Assembly: GCF_000389965.1 (NCBI RefSeq)
Contig: NC_021191.1
Coordinates: 3,721,501-3,785,500, forward strand
DNA: 64,000 nucleotides
DNA from: Actinoplanes sp. N902-109
Lineage (GTDB): Bacteria > Actinomycetota > Actinomycetes > Mycobacteriales > Micromonosporaceae
Direction: 5' to 3'
Shown: one piece after another, positions 9,491 through 18,411 of the stretch
How the letters are laid out: the number at the start of each line of letters is the position of its first letter
Position numbering within the stretch: the first letter of the stretch is position 1
Program-made: the position numbers and the translations under genes
Notes under the pieces: generated by a model
Told to the model about the DNA's origin: nothing
The model's database searches: none
What the model saw: only the letters and a program-made list of their open reading frames with translations

Positions 9491-11041
9491 TCAGTCGAAA
9501 GTTGTGGGTTGCCGTGGTGGCGTGGCTGATCGGATGACATCGGCCGGCGGCTCCGGTGCCGGGGCTGCCGGCCCGCCCGCGGGCACCGGCGCGGCCAGGT
9601 GGCGGCTCAACGCCGGGGTGCCGACGGCGACTGCCACCGCGATCCCGGCCGCGAGGAGCCCGGCGATCAGGAAGTAGACCGCGCCCGGCAGCGGGCCGTA
9701 GAGCCGGGTGCCCTGGCCGAGCACGCCCACCCCGAGCGCCGCGAACAGCCAGGAGACCCCGATCAGGCGGCCGGTGTGCCCGGGCGGTGCGACGGCCGCG
9801 CACAGGCTCAGCACGATCGGCCCGATGGCCAGTTCGCCGGCCGCCTGCAGCAGGTACGCCACCACCACCCAGAGCGGTGAGACCAGCCGCCCGCCGGCCG
9901 CCAGCACGTGGGCCAGCGACATGAGCAACAGGCTCAGCCCGGCGAAGCCCATCGCACCGGCCACCTTGCCGGGCGCTGCCAGCCGGTCCCCGAGGCGTAG
10001 CCACAGCCAGCCGGCCACCGGGGCCAGCAGCAGCAGGAAGACCGGGTTGGCGGCCTGGAACCAGCTCGCCGGAACGAGGAAGCCGCCCACCGAGCGGTCC
10101 ACCGACTCCTTGACGAACTGGGTGAACAACGACCCGGTCTGGGCGTGCAGACCCCAGAAAACGGCACTGGCCAGCAGAAGCAGGTGCAGGGCACGCAGCC
10201 GCGACCGGTCGGCGGTGGTGGTGCCGGGGCGGCGGGCGATCCGGCGCAGCGCGACGAACGGCACGGTGATCACCACCGCCAGCAGCAGCGCGAAGATGCT
10301 CTGGACGGCGACGGTGGCGAGCGCGGTGGCCACGGCGGCCACCACGACCAGCGCCACGAGGCTGTGGCGCAGGACCCGGCGGCGTTCCTCCGGTGCGGCG
10401 GGATGCGCCGGGCTGCGGCCGACCTCGCCGAAGCGGCGCAGCCCCCGGACGTAGTGCAGCAGGCCCATGGTCATGCCCACCGCCGCCGCGCCGAACCCCA
10501 GGTGCCAGTTGACCCGCTCGCCGAGGAACCCGGTGACCACCGGGGCCAGCAGCGCGCTCACCTGGATGCTGACGTAGAAGAAGGAGAAGGCGGCCTCCCG
10601 CCGGTCGTCCCGGCCCGGGTAGAGCGTGCCGATCATCGCCGACATGCTCGGTTTCACCAGTCCGGTGCCGGCGACGATCAGCACCATGCCGGCGTAGAAG
10701 AAGCCACCGGCGGGCACGGCGAAGCTGTAGTGGCCGGCGGCGATCAGCACCCCGCCGAGCAGCGTGGCCTTCCGGGCCCCGAGGACCCGGTCGGCCACCC
10801 AGCCGCCGGGCAGCGCCGCCATGAAGACCAGTGACATGTACGTCCCGTACAGCGCACTCGCCGTGCCCACGCCCATCCCGAGCCCGCCGTCCGCGGGGGA
10901 GGCGACCAGATAGAGGTAGAGGATCGCCTGCATCCCGTAGAAGCTGAACCGTTCCCACATGTCGACCACGAACAGCGTGGCGAACCAGCGCGGCTGGCGC
11001 ACCAGCTCGTCCACGACGTGCGGACGCCGTGACGGTGCCAT
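9491..11041 (-). CDS. POT/PTR-family MFS transporter
   Basis: A 516-residue integral membrane protein with about 12-14 hydrophobic segments. The N-terminal DMWERFSFYGMQAILYLYL is the signature of proton-dependent oligopeptide transporters (POT/PTR2), and AGTGLVKPSMSAMIGTLY is the second family signature. Members import peptides by proton symport, but clustered copies are sometimes recruited for metabolite or precursor transport. A CCGAGGAGAAGG site precedes the ATG at 11041. A 137-base gap separates it from the SARP gene upstream on the same strand. Its role in the cluster could be export or uptake; sequence does not decide. Confidence 0.88.
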   Translation of the reverse strand: MAPSRRPHVVDELVRQPRWFATLFVVDMWERFSFYGMQAILYLYLVASPADGGLGMGVGTASALYGTYMSLVFMAALPGGWVADRVLGARKATLLGGVLIAAGHYSFAVPAGGFFYAGMVLIVAGTGLVKPSMSAMIGTLYPGRDDRREAAFSFFYVSIQVSALLAPVVTGFLGERVNWHLGFGAAAVGMTMGLLHYVRGLRRFGEVGRSPAHPAAPEERRRVLRHSLVALVVVAAVATALATVAVQSIFALLLAVVITVPFVALRRIARRPGTTTADRSRLRALHLLLLASAVFWGLHAQTGSLFTQFVKESVDRSVGGFLVPASWFQAANPVFLLLLAPVAGWLWLRLGDRLAAPGKVAGAMGFAGLSLLLMSLAHVLAAGGRLVSPLWVVVAYLLQAAGELAIGPIVLSLCAAVAPPGHTGRLIGVSWLFAALGVGVLGQGTRLYGPLPGAVYFLIAGLLAAGIAVAVAVGTPALSRHLAAPVPAGGPAAPAPEPPADVIRSATPPRQPTTFD

Positions 11042-11178
11042 GCCTTCTCCTCGGCGAATGTCGGGGCCTGCCGGTCGGCGGCGATTGCCCCGGCAGCATC
11101 GCGGGCGCTGGTCCACGGTGGATGGAGCCCTGCTGGAGCCGGTGGATGCCCGGCGTGACCGGATCGGGTCGGACGGGT

Positions 11179-13119
11179 TCAGATGCGGACGTGCCCGGCG
11201 CCGTTGCGTTCCGGTGTCACCGCCGGCCCGAACCCGTGCCCGGCCTCGTCGGCCTGGATCTGGTCGACGACCTGCCGGGCGGCCAGCCGGATGAGCGGGG
11301 AGACCTGGTACTGGAACTGCCCGGTCCCGGCCGGACCGGACGGATCGGGGTCGGCCAGCCGGAACTCGACGAGTTGCTCGAGGACGGTCTCGGCGGTCAG
11401 CTCGCCGACCTGGAACAGCTGGGCGGCCCGGGTCACCGAGATCGGCCGGGCCGGCATGCGGACCAGCTGCCCGAAGGCGGTCCGCGACGGCGCGGGCAGC
11501 AACCGGTAGCTCGCCTCCACGCTGCCCTGCAGGCTCAGCTCCCCGCTGATCAGCTCGAGCAGCAGCTCGCTGTCGCGCCGCAGGCGGTCCATCAACCGCC
11601 GGATCGGCCAGTGCGGCCGCAGCATCAACCGGCCGGTGGCCACCCCGAGCACCAGGGGGATGCCCTGGCAGAGGTCGATCAGCCGGCGGGCCGCCTCGGG
11701 GTCGCTCTTGACCGGGTACTTGCCCAGCAGGGCGGTGACCATCGCCAGCGCCGCCGCTTCGTCCAGGGCGTTCATGTCGACGTTGGTGGTGATGGCCGGG
11801 TTGGCCAGCCGGCGCCGGGCGGCGGCCAGCGTGGCACAGTCCGGCCCGCTGGGCAGCAGCGGGCTGACCTGGGCGAAGCTGGTGACGTCGTCGAGCACCA
11901 CCAGGACCTTGCGATCGGCCGTCCAGCTGCGGAACAGCGTACGGCGTTCCTCCAGAGTGTCCGGTATGGTGTCGTCCATCACGCTGATGGAGCGCAGGAA
12001 GTCGCCCAGGACGGCGAACGGGTCCACCGGGCCGTGGTCGGGGTCGGTCAGCTCGGCATAGAACTGCCCGTCCGGGAACGCCGCCCGCACCTCGTGGGCG
12101 GCGTGGATGCAGAACGCCGACTTGCCGTGCCCGGGTGCGCCGGTCACCACCACCACCGGGGGTGCGGAGCGGGGCAGGACGGTCAGCGCTTCGCGCACAG
12201 CGGCCATCTCGGGGTCCCGGCCGACGATTTCCGGGATGTCCGGGGGCAGCTGGGCGATCGGCTTGGCCCGCGCCACGCGCACCATCATCTGCTCGTTGAC
12301 CGGCGGGGGATCGACGCTGGGGTCGGCCGCCAGGATGCCGTTGTGCAGGCGCTGGAGGTCGGGCGACGGCTCCAGGCCGAGTTCGTTGTTGAGCACCTTG
12401 CGCACCTGCTGGTAGACCACGAGCGCGTCGGACCGGCGGCCGGCCCGGTGCAGGGCGAGCATGAGTTTGCCTTGCAGTCCCTCGTGCATGGGGTGCTCGG
12501 CGACGACGGCGGTCAGCTCGCCGACGAGTTCGTGATGGCGGCCCAGCCGCAGATCGGCGTCGATCCGCCACTCCAGGACGCTGCGGTAGAGCTCGGTGAG
12601 CCGGACGATTTCGGCCCGTAAGAGGGGGCCCGGTTCGATGTCGGTGAGCACCGGGGCGCGCCAGAGCCGCAGCGCCGCGCGGAAAGTGTCGGCCGCGCGT
12701 TCCACATGATCCCGGTAGAGCTCGCCCCGGCCGCGCCGGGCCAGTTCCTCGAACTGGGTGACGTCGAGCTGAGCCGGGGCGAGGCTGAGCAGATAGCCGC
12801 GTGGCCAGGTGTGCAGCGGGCCGTCGTCGCGGTCCTCGCGGACGGGCGCCGGCGCCGGCGCGGCCGGTTCCCGCTGATCGGCTCGGAGGTCCGCCCGGTG
12901 CAGGATCTTGCGTAACTGGTAGATGTAGGTCTGCAGGGTCGTGGTGGCGCTGAGCGGGGGCCGGTCCTCCCAGAGTTCCTCCATCAGCTGATCCACCCGG
13001 ACCACCCGGTTGGCACACGTGCTGAGCAGGGCGAGCACCTGCCTTAGTTTGGGTGCCGAAGGGGTGATCAACACCCCGCCGCTCACCACCTCGAGGGAGC
13101 CGAGAATACGGACGTCCAC
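11179..13119 (-). CDS. SARP-family transcriptional activator with NB-ARC domain (AfsR/DnrI-like)
   Basis: A 646-residue regulator. An OmpR-like winged helix starts at MDVRILGSLEVVSGG, with the WEDRPPLSATTTLQTYIYQLRKIL recognition region. It is followed by a bacterial transcriptional activation domain (about 100-250) and an ATPase domain with P-loop GAPGHGKS (K333), then VVLDDVTS, a Walker B-like segment. The TPR array of full AfsR is missing, so this is a medium-size SARP. The GTG at 13119 is the first codon of the conserved domain; an in-frame extension upstream does not look like protein. It is the likely pathway-specific activator of the surrounding cluster. It diverges from the gene at 13488 across a 368-base control region. 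Confidence 0.9.
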   Translation of the reverse strand: MDVRILGSLEVVSGGVLITPSAPKLRQVLALLSTCANRVVRVDQLMEELWEDRPPLSATTTLQTYIYQLRKILHRADLRADQREPAAPAPAPVREDRDDGPLHTWPRGYLLSLAPAQLDVTQFEELARRGRGELYRDHVERAADTFRAALRLWRAPVLTDIEPGPLLRAEIVRLTELYRSVLEWRIDADLRLGRHHELVGELTAVVAEHPMHEGLQGKLMLALHRAGRRSDALVVYQQVRKVLNNELGLEPSPDLQRLHNGILAADPSVDPPPVNEQMMVRVARAKPIAQLPPDIPEIVGRDPEMAAVREALTVLPRSAPPVVVVTGAPGHGKSAFCIHAAHEVRAAFPDGQFYAELTDPDHGPVDPFAVLGDFLRSISVMDDTIPDTLEERRTLFRSWTADRKVLVVLDDVTSFAQVSPLLPSGPDCATLAAARRRLANPAITTNVDMNALDEAAALAMVTALLGKYPVKSDPEAARRLIDLCQGIPLVLGVATGRLMLRPHWPIRRLMDRLRRDSELLLELISGELSLQGSVEASYRLLPAPSRTAFGQLVRMPARPISVTRAAQLFQVGELTAETVLEQLVEFRLADPDPSGPAGTGQFQYQVSPLIRLAARQVVDQIQADEAGHGFGPAVTPERNGAGHVRI

Positions 13120-13487
13120 TACATCACCCCGTTGACTTCTCCGATGAGAACGAACGTGTGCAATGGGGCGGCGTGGATTCTGGTGCAGGCGACACCGGAA
13201 CCCAATTAATCTCCAGGCAACACCGGCGTCAGGTTTTACTCGTATAATCCCCGGCTCCCCCGTGCTGATGACGCGACGTAGCGCCGCGACGTTCATCTGA
13301 ATTCAATCCTCGCTCATCAAGTAACGTCAATGATCCCTCTAGATTTCCGCTAGAGAACGGGTCAGAGGGATGCATGATCCCGCAGTGCGGGCAAGACTCA
13401 CTTCCCACTGATCTTCGAGGTCGCGGAAATGAACTTGGCCGGCACGTCGGCGATTGGCCGACCATCCCGATACCACGGAGGCGTGGA
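13120..13487. promoter_or_regulatory. Divergent control region between SARP and sorbosone-dehydrogenase-like genes
   Basis: These 368 bases hold no convincing gene and are visibly richer in A/T than the flanks. They contain a nested inverted repeat: ATCCCTCT at 13333-13340 pairs with AGAGGGAT at 13364-13371, and inside it CTCTAG (13337-13342) faces CTAGAG (13350-13355). ATGATCCC occurs as a direct repeat at 13330 and 13374, 44 bases apart. Promoters for both divergent genes must lie here. No canonical SARP heptamer array was recognised with confidence. Confidence 0.55.
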
Positions 13488-14555
13488 ATGCGTGCTTCTC
13501 GCAGGCTGGCGGCCCTGGTCGCCATGATCGGCATTCTCGGTGTGCCCGGCACCGCGCGGGCGGCCACCGCCGGTGCCGGCGCAGCGGATCCGACCATCCG
13601 GACGGTAACCGCATATCTTACGATTCCTTGGGGCATCGGGCTGCTGCCGGACGGCAGTGCGGTCATCACCGAACGCCACACCGGTCGCATCCTTCTGCTC
13701 CGCGACGGGGTGACCACGGAGATCCAGCGCATCCCGCTGCCGTCCCTCGACCCGGAGGGTGGCGTGCAGTACGAGGGTGGCCTGCTCGGACTGGCCGTCT
13801 CGCCGCACTACCGCTTCGACCGGACCATTTTCATTTACTACAGCACCGCGACCGACAATCGAGTTGCTAAGTTGCGGCTCGGCGGGACGCCGAAACCCAT
13901 CGTCACGGGCATCCCGCATGCCCCGCAGCACGACGGTGGCCGGCTGCAGTTCGGCCCGGACGGCTACCTGTATGTAGCAACGGGATTCGGCCCGGATAAC
14001 GATAATTCGCAGAACCTGAGTTCACTCGGTGGCAAGATCCTCCGGATCACGCCGGACGGAAAACCGGCGCCCGGCAACCCATTCGGCACGCTCGTCTACT
14101 CCTATGGTCATCGCAACGTGGAAGGCATGGCCTGGGACAGCCACGGCCGGATGTACGCCTCCGAGATGGGTGACGCCGCGGCCGACGAGCTCAACCGGAT
14201 CTACCCCGGCCGCAACTACGGCTGGCCGGTCTGCGAAGGCACCTGCGACGACCCGCGGTACGTCAACCCGTTGCTCACCTGGGAGACGTCGGACGCCTCG
14301 CCGTCCGGGCTGGCCTTCTACCACGGCAACCTCTACATGGCGGCCCTGCACGGCCAACGGCTGTGGCAGATCCCGGTCCGCCGCGACGGCGGGGTCGAGG
14401 CTCCGACCGCCCTCCTCGCCGGGACCTACGGCCGGTTGCGCACGGTGCTCACCGGCCCGGACGGCTCGCTCTGGGTCTCCACCTCCAACCACGACCTGCC
14501 GTTCGCCCACCCCGCACCCGACGACGACAAGATCCTCAGCATCACGTTCCGCTGA
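13488..14555 (+). CDS. Secreted PQQ-type glucose/sorbosone dehydrogenase-like beta-propeller protein
   Basis: A 355-residue exported protein. It has a Sec signal (MRASRRLAALVAMIG to about ARA at residue 26), then a six-bladed propeller: IPWGIGLLPDGSAVITER, GGLLGLAVSPHY, IYYSTATDNRVAKLR, GGRLQFGPDGYLYVATG, GGKILRITPDGKP, SYGHRNVEGMAWD and GRNYGWPVCEG are all GSDH-domain hallmarks. These proteins oxidise sugar aldehydes using PQQ or act as sugar-binding propellers. ATG 13488 follows GGAGG. The first half uses A/T-ending codons far more often than the second half. A paralogous domain occurs at 59965-61638. Its link to the antibiotic cluster is only positional. Confidence 0.88.
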   Translation: MRASRRLAALVAMIGILGVPGTARAATAGAGAADPTIRTVTAYLTIPWGIGLLPDGSAVITERHTGRILLLRDGVTTEIQRIPLPSLDPEGGVQYEGGLLGLAVSPHYRFDRTIFIYYSTATDNRVAKLRLGGTPKPIVTGIPHAPQHDGGRLQFGPDGYLYVATGFGPDNDNSQNLSSLGGKILRITPDGKPAPGNPFGTLVYSYGHRNVEGMAWDSHGRMYASEMGDAAADELNRIYPGRNYGWPVCEGTCDDPRYVNPLLTWETSDASPSGLAFYHGNLYMAALHGQRLWQIPVRRDGGVEAPTALLAGTYGRLRTVLTGPDGSLWVSTSNHDLPFAHPAPDDDKILSITFR

Positions 14556-14583
14556 TCCCGCTCGTCTCGCTGCGCATCCGACC

Positions 14584-14617
14584 GCCCGGGCCGTGCTCGT
14601 CCGCGACCGGCCCGGGC
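14584..14617 (+). terminator. GC-rich hairpin, possible terminator
   Basis: GCCCGGGCC (14584-14592) and GGCCCGGGC (14609-14617) form a perfect 9-bp stem with a 16-base loop in the 87-base gap between the sorbosone-dehydrogenase-like gene and rmlB. No U-tract follows, as is usual for actinomycete terminators. It may separate the two transcripts. Confidence 0.5.
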
Positions 14618-14642
14618 CCGACCACGGCAGGGGATCGCCACG

Positions 14643-15641
14643 ATGACAAGAATGCTGGTCACCGGTGGCGCCGGCTTCATCGGTGCCAACTTCGTGCAGC
14701 ACACGGTCAGACACCACCCGGAGTACGAGGTCACCGTGCTGGACGTGCTGACCTACGCCGGCGACCGGGCCGCGCTCGACCCGGTCGCCCGGGACATCAC
14801 CTTCGTGCACGGCGACATCTGCGACGCCGATCTCGTCGACCGGCTGGTCGGCAGCACCGACGTGGTCGTGCACTTCGCCGCCGAGTCCCATGTGGACAAC
14901 TCGCTGAACGACCCGTTCCCGTTCGTCCGGACCAACGTGATCGGCACCTTCACGCTGCTCGAAGCGGTACGGCGGCACGGCGCGCGGCTGCACCACATCT
15001 CCACCGACGAGGTCTTCGGCGAACTGCCCCTGGACCGGCCCGACCGGTTCACCGAGGACACGCCGTACCACCCGTCGAGCCCGTACTCGGCGACCAAGGC
15101 CGGGTCGGACATGCTGGTGCGGGCCTGGCGCCGCTCGTACGGGGTGGCCGCCACGATCTCCAACTGCGCCAACAACTACGGCCCGTACCAGCACGTCGAG
15201 AAGTTCCTGCCGCGGCAGATCACCAACGTGATGACCGGGGCGCGACCGCAGCTGTACGGCACCGGCGTCAACGTCCGCGAATGGACCCATGTGGACGATC
15301 ACAACGCCGCCGTGCACGCGATCCTGGCGCGCGGGCGGATCGGCGAGACCTATCTCATCGGATCCGGCGTCGAATGCACCAACCTGCAACTGGTCCGGCT
15401 GGTGCTCGAGCTGAGCGGGCAGCCGGACGACGCCTACGACCTGGTGCCCGACCGGTCGGGTCACGACCTGCGCTACGCCAACGACACCACCAAGATCCGT
15501 ACGGAGCTGGGCTGGCGGCCGGTGCACGACGACATCCGCGACGGGCTGGCCGCCACCATCGCCTGGTATCGCGACAACCGGGACTGGTGGCTGCCGCACA
15601 AGGCCGCCACCGAGCTGAACTACCGCACCGTGAAGAGCTAG
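14643..15641 (+). CDS. rmlB: dTDP-glucose 4,6-dehydratase
   Basis: A 332-residue extended SDR. The NAD motif TGGAGFIG is at 7-14, the catalytic TDE triad at T121-D122-E123 (ISTDEVFGEL), and Y148xxxK152 in SPYSATKAGSD. NCANNYGPYQHVEKFLPRQI is typical of RmlB. It converts dTDP-glucose to dTDP-4-keto-6-deoxyglucose, the precursor for the ketoisomerase and aminotransferase at the left edge. AGGGGATC precedes the ATG. Its stop abuts the convergent response-regulator stop with no gap. Length and motifs are normal, so this should be active. Confidence 0.95.
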   Translation: MTRMLVTGGAGFIGANFVQHTVRHHPEYEVTVLDVLTYAGDRAALDPVARDITFVHGDICDADLVDRLVGSTDVVVHFAAESHVDNSLNDPFPFVRTNVIGTFTLLEAVRRHGARLHHISTDEVFGELPLDRPDRFTEDTPYHPSSPYSATKAGSDMLVRAWRRSYGVAATISNCANNYGPYQHVEKFLPRQITNVMTGARPQLYGTGVNVREWTHVDDHNAAVHAILARGRIGETYLIGSGVECTNLQLVRLVLELSGQPDDAYDLVPDRSGHDLRYANDTTKIRTELGWRPVHDDIRDGLAATIAWYRDNRDWWLPHKAATELNYRTVKS

Positions 15642-16331
15642 TCAGTCGAGGTCGTCGCCGAGCAGACCCGGGGTCAGGCCGGCGTGGTGCGCGAGGATCG
15701 CCGCCTGCACCCGGTTGGTCAGCTTGAGCTTGGCCAGGATGCGGCTGACGTGGGTCTTGACCGTGGCCTCGCTCAGGTGCAGGTGGCGGGCGATGTCCGC
15801 GTTGGCCATGCCGTCGGCCAGCGTGCGGAGCACCTCGAGCTCCTTGTCGCTCAGCGGGCTGAGCCGGTCGCGGGCGGCGGCCTGCCGGTCGGTGCCGGGC
15901 GGTTGCTCCGGTGCGTCGGCGAAGGTTTCCAGCAGGCGGCGGGTCACCCGCGGGGAGAGCATCGCGTCGCCGGCCGCGGCGGCGCGCACGGCGGCGATCA
16001 TCTCGTCGGCCGATGCGTCCTTGAGCAGGAAGCCGACCGCGCCGTTGCGCAGCCCGGTGCGCACGTACTCGTCGAGGTCGAAGGTGGTCAGGATGATGAC
16101 CTTGGGCGCCATCGGCAGCCGGACCAGGTCGAGGGTGGCCGACAGCCCGTCCCGGCCGGGCATGCGGATGTCGATGAGCACGACGTCGGGCCGGAGTTTC
16201 TGGGCCTGCGCGACGGCCTCGGCGCCGTCCGCGGCCTCGCCGACCACGGTCAGATCAGCCGCCGACCCGAGGATGGTGCGCAGCATGGCCCGGACCATCC
16301 ATTCGTCATCGACGACGAGGATGCTGATCAC
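15642..16331 (-). CDS. NarL/LuxR-family response regulator
   Basis: A 229-residue two-component regulator with a receiver domain (phospho-acceptor D54 in VLIDIRMPG, acidic pair VVDDE, later KVIILTTFDLDEYV and FLLKDASADEM) and a C-terminal LuxR helix-turn-helix (LSDKELEVLRTLADGMANADIA, then TVKTHVSRILAKL). The GTG start overlaps the histidine kinase stop (GTGA). Together they probably control the divergent ABC exporter at 17633-20904, a very common actinobacterial arrangement for sensing cell-envelope or drug stress. Confidence 0.95.
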   Translation of the reverse strand: MISILVVDDEWMVRAMLRTILGSAADLTVVGEAADGAEAVAQAQKLRPDVVLIDIRMPGRDGLSATLDLVRLPMAPKVIILTTFDLDEYVRTGLRNGAVGFLLKDASADEMIAAVRAAAAGDAMLSPRVTRRLLETFADAPEQPPGTDRQAAARDRLSPLSDKELEVLRTLADGMANADIARHLHLSEATVKTHVSRILAKLKLTNRVQAAILAHHAGLTPGLLGDDLD

Positions 16332-17491
16332 TCGGCCTCCCGGGCCGGGACGGGCAGCACGGCGTCGACCTCGAACCCGCCGTCGAGCGTCGGCTGCGCG
16401 GTGAGCCGGCCACCCACGAGCTGGACCCGCTCGCGCAACCCGAACAGGCCGTGCCCGCCGGACGGCAGTGCCGCAGCGGCGGCCGGCCGGGCCGAGGGCC
16501 GCCGGTTGGTGATCGTGAGGTGCAGCCGGTCGGGGCCGTAGCGCACCCGGATGGTGGTGGTGGCGGAGCTGGCGTGCTTGTGCACGTTGGTCAGGGCCTC
16601 CTGGACAACGCGGTAGCCGATCTGCTCGATGATCGCGGGCACCTGGCGGGTCTGGCCGAGCGACTCCACCGTAACGGGTGTGCCTGCCTCCACGCTGCGC
16701 TGGACCAGCGTGTCCAGGTCGGCCATGGTCGGCTGCGGGGTCAGCGGGGCGGCCTCGTCCGTGCGCAGCACGCCGACCAGCGTGCGCAGCTCGTCCAGCG
16801 TCTCGCGGCCGATCATGCGGATCCGCCCCGCGAGCGCGACGTTCTGGGTCTCTAGGGCGGTCGCGTGCAGCACCATCAGACTCACCTTGTGCGCGACGAC
16901 GTCGTGCATGTCGTGCGCTATCCGGGCCCGCTCCTCGGCCCGGGCCTGATCGGCCACCAGCTGGCGTTCCCACTCGGCCCGCCGGATCCGGTCGCGCAGG
17001 CTGCGCAGCAGCAGGCGGCGGCTGCCCACCCAGAGCCCGAGCAGCGCCGGGGCCAGGCAGACCGCGACGCTCAACGGGATGATCGAGTCCAGCCCCTCGC
17101 GGGCGAACGGGATGCCGACGGCCACCAGCACGACCACGATGGCGCCCGCCACGGCCCGGCGGGAGCGCTCGTAAGCGCCGAGCGCGTACTGCGCGGCGAC
17201 GATCGCGGGGTAGGCCGCGGCGACCGCCCAGCCGGCCAGCGCGCCGGCCACGAAGGCCAGCGGCCACCGGCGGCGCTGGAAGGCGAGCACCCCGACGACC
17301 AGAGCCACCGGGAAGTAGACCCAGCGCTGCGAATGGCCGGGGAAATAGGGCGAGCCGCCGAACAACGTCGACTCCATCGCCGGCCCGGCCGCGGTCACGG
17401 CGCACACCACGGCGACGAAGGCGTCGACGACGCGGGCGCGGTGCCGCCACAGCGGCTCGATCCACGGGGGCCAGGCGGCCGGCTTGTCCAT
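16328..17491 (-). CDS. Sensor histidine kinase (HisKA_3/NarX-DesK type)
   Basis: A 387-residue membrane kinase. Residues 20-155 hold roughly five hydrophobic segments, then a dimerisation/phosphoacceptor helix with RIAHDMHDVVAHK (H196). The HATPase domain reads VVQEALTNVHKHA for the N-box and GHGLFGLRERVQLVGG for the G-box. The start at 17491 has a TAGACT -10-like box eight bases upstream and no ribosome site, so the transcript is probably leaderless. It pairs with the response regulator directly downstream; the ligand is not predictable from the short extracytoplasmic loops. Confidence 0.93.
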   Translation of the reverse strand: MDKPAAWPPWIEPLWRHRARVVDAFVAVVCAVTAAGPAMESTLFGGSPYFPGHSQRWVYFPVALVVGVLAFQRRRWPLAFVAGALAGWAVAAAYPAIVAAQYALGAYERSRRAVAGAIVVVLVAVGIPFAREGLDSIIPLSVAVCLAPALLGLWVGSRRLLLRSLRDRIRRAEWERQLVADQARAEERARIAHDMHDVVAHKVSLMVLHATALETQNVALAGRIRMIGRETLDELRTLVGVLRTDEAAPLTPQPTMADLDTLVQRSVEAGTPVTVESLGQTRQVPAIIEQIGYRVVQEALTNVHKHASSATTTIRVRYGPDRLHLTITNRRPSARPAAAAALPSGGHGLFGLRERVQLVGGRLTAQPTLDGGFEVDAVLPVPAREAE

Positions 17492-17499
17492 AGGGGCCC

Positions 17500-17505
17500 A
17501 GTCTA
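17500..17505 (-). promoter_or_regulatory. -10 box of the kinase/response-regulator operon (leaderless)
   Basis: On the minus strand TAGACT lies eight bases before the kinase ATG at 17491, and no Shine-Dalgarno sequence intervenes. The match to TANNNT and the spacing fit a leaderless start. No clear -35 box was seen. Confidence 0.5.
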
Positions 17506-17619
17506 GGAGCCGCCGGGTGCGGCCGACTGCCGCCGAAAGATGTAACTTGCCGCCGGAAGAACGCCCTTCGAGTGATCCCGACGCGACCTTCGCATGACGC
17601 GGCGCCGCCGGGACCGTTC

Positions 17620-17625
17620 TAGCGT
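17620..17625 (+). promoter_or_regulatory. -10 box of the ABC exporter operon (leaderless)
   Basis: TAGCGT ends seven bases before the GTG at 17633, and there is no ribosome binding site between. This fits an actinobacterial leaderless promoter and supports GTG 17633 over the in-frame ATG at 17594, which would lie upstream of the -10 box. Confidence 0.5.
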
Positions 17626-17632
17626 CGGGACG

Positions 17633-18409
17633 GTGAGCAAGACTTCAGTGACCGCCACGACGTCGGCCGTGGCCGCGCACCAGCTGACGAAGGTCTACGG
17701 CACGGACACCGCCCGGGTGGTCGCGCTCGACGCGGTGGACGTGCAGATCCCCGACGGCCGCCTGGTCGCCGTCATGGGTCCGTCCGGGTCGGGCAAGTCG
17801 ACCCTGATGCACTGCCTGGCCGGGCTGGACACCCCGACCAGCGGGCAGGTCATGCTGGGCGACGTCGAGCTGAGCCGGCTCAACGACAACCAGCTGACCC
17901 GGTTGCGCCGGGACCGGATCGGCTTCGTCTTCCAGGCCTTCAACCTGGTGCCGGCGCTGACCGCCCGGGAGAACATCCTGCTGCCGCTGCGGATCGCCGG
18001 CCGCCGCCCGGACGAACGGCGGCTCGCCGAGCTGGCCGCCGCGGTCGGGCTGGAGAACCGCCTCGACCACCGGCCGGACCAGCTGTCCGGCGGTCAGCAG
18101 CAGCGGCTGGCCTGCGCCCGGGCCCTGATCACCGACCCGCGGGTGGTCTTCGCCGACGAGCCCACCGGCAACCTCGACTCGCAGAGCAGCGCCGAGGTCA
18201 TGGGTCTGCTGCGCCGGGCCGTCGATCAGCTCGGCCAGACCGTGGTCCTGGTGACCCACGACCCGGTGGCCGCCGGTTACGCCGATCTGGTGCTCTTCCT
18301 CGCCGACGGCCGGCTGGTGGGCGAGTTGCCCGAGCCGACCGCCGAGCTCGTGCTGGCCCGGATGCAACGGCTGTCCGGCATCCGTCCGACCGGCCGGGAA
18401 CGGGGCTGA
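17633..18409 (+). CDS. ABC transporter ATP-binding protein (MacB/LolD-type)
   Basis: A 258-residue ATPase with Walker A GPSGSGKST, a Q-loop in GFVFQAFNLVPALTARENILLPL, signature LSGGQQQRLACARAL, Walker B VVFADEPTGNLD and switch histidine VLVTHD. This pattern is that of MacB/LolD-like ABC proteins that couple to FtsX-type permeases. The GTG at 17633 has a leaderless promoter signature. It lies two bases from the permease start, so they form one operon. Likely control is by the divergent two-component system. The role may be resistance or export of the cluster product, but envelope-stress function is equally possible. Confidence 0.92.
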   Translation: MSKTSVTATTSAVAAHQLTKVYGTDTARVVALDAVDVQIPDGRLVAVMGPSGSGKSTLMHCLAGLDTPTSGQVMLGDVELSRLNDNQLTRLRRDRIGFVFQAFNLVPALTARENILLPLRIAGRRPDERRLAELAAAVGLENRLDHRPDQLSGGQQQRLACARALITDPRVVFADEPTGNLDSQSSAEVMGLLRRAVDQLGQTVVLVTHDPVAAGYADLVLFLADGRLVGELPEPTAELVLARMQRLSGIRPTGRERG

Positions 18410-18411
18410 CC

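Noticed and set aside
9491..13018. 1175-codon minus-strand frame joining the POT transporter to sequence inside the SARP gene
   Set aside because: Only the part after 11041 matches a family. The remainder is an out-of-frame reading of the SARP gene, which has its own clear protein in another frame.
13120..13296. In-frame N-terminal extension of the SARP gene (to 13296)
   Set aside because: It has no similarity to SARP N-termini, lies in AT-richer sequence and contains the divergent promoter region.
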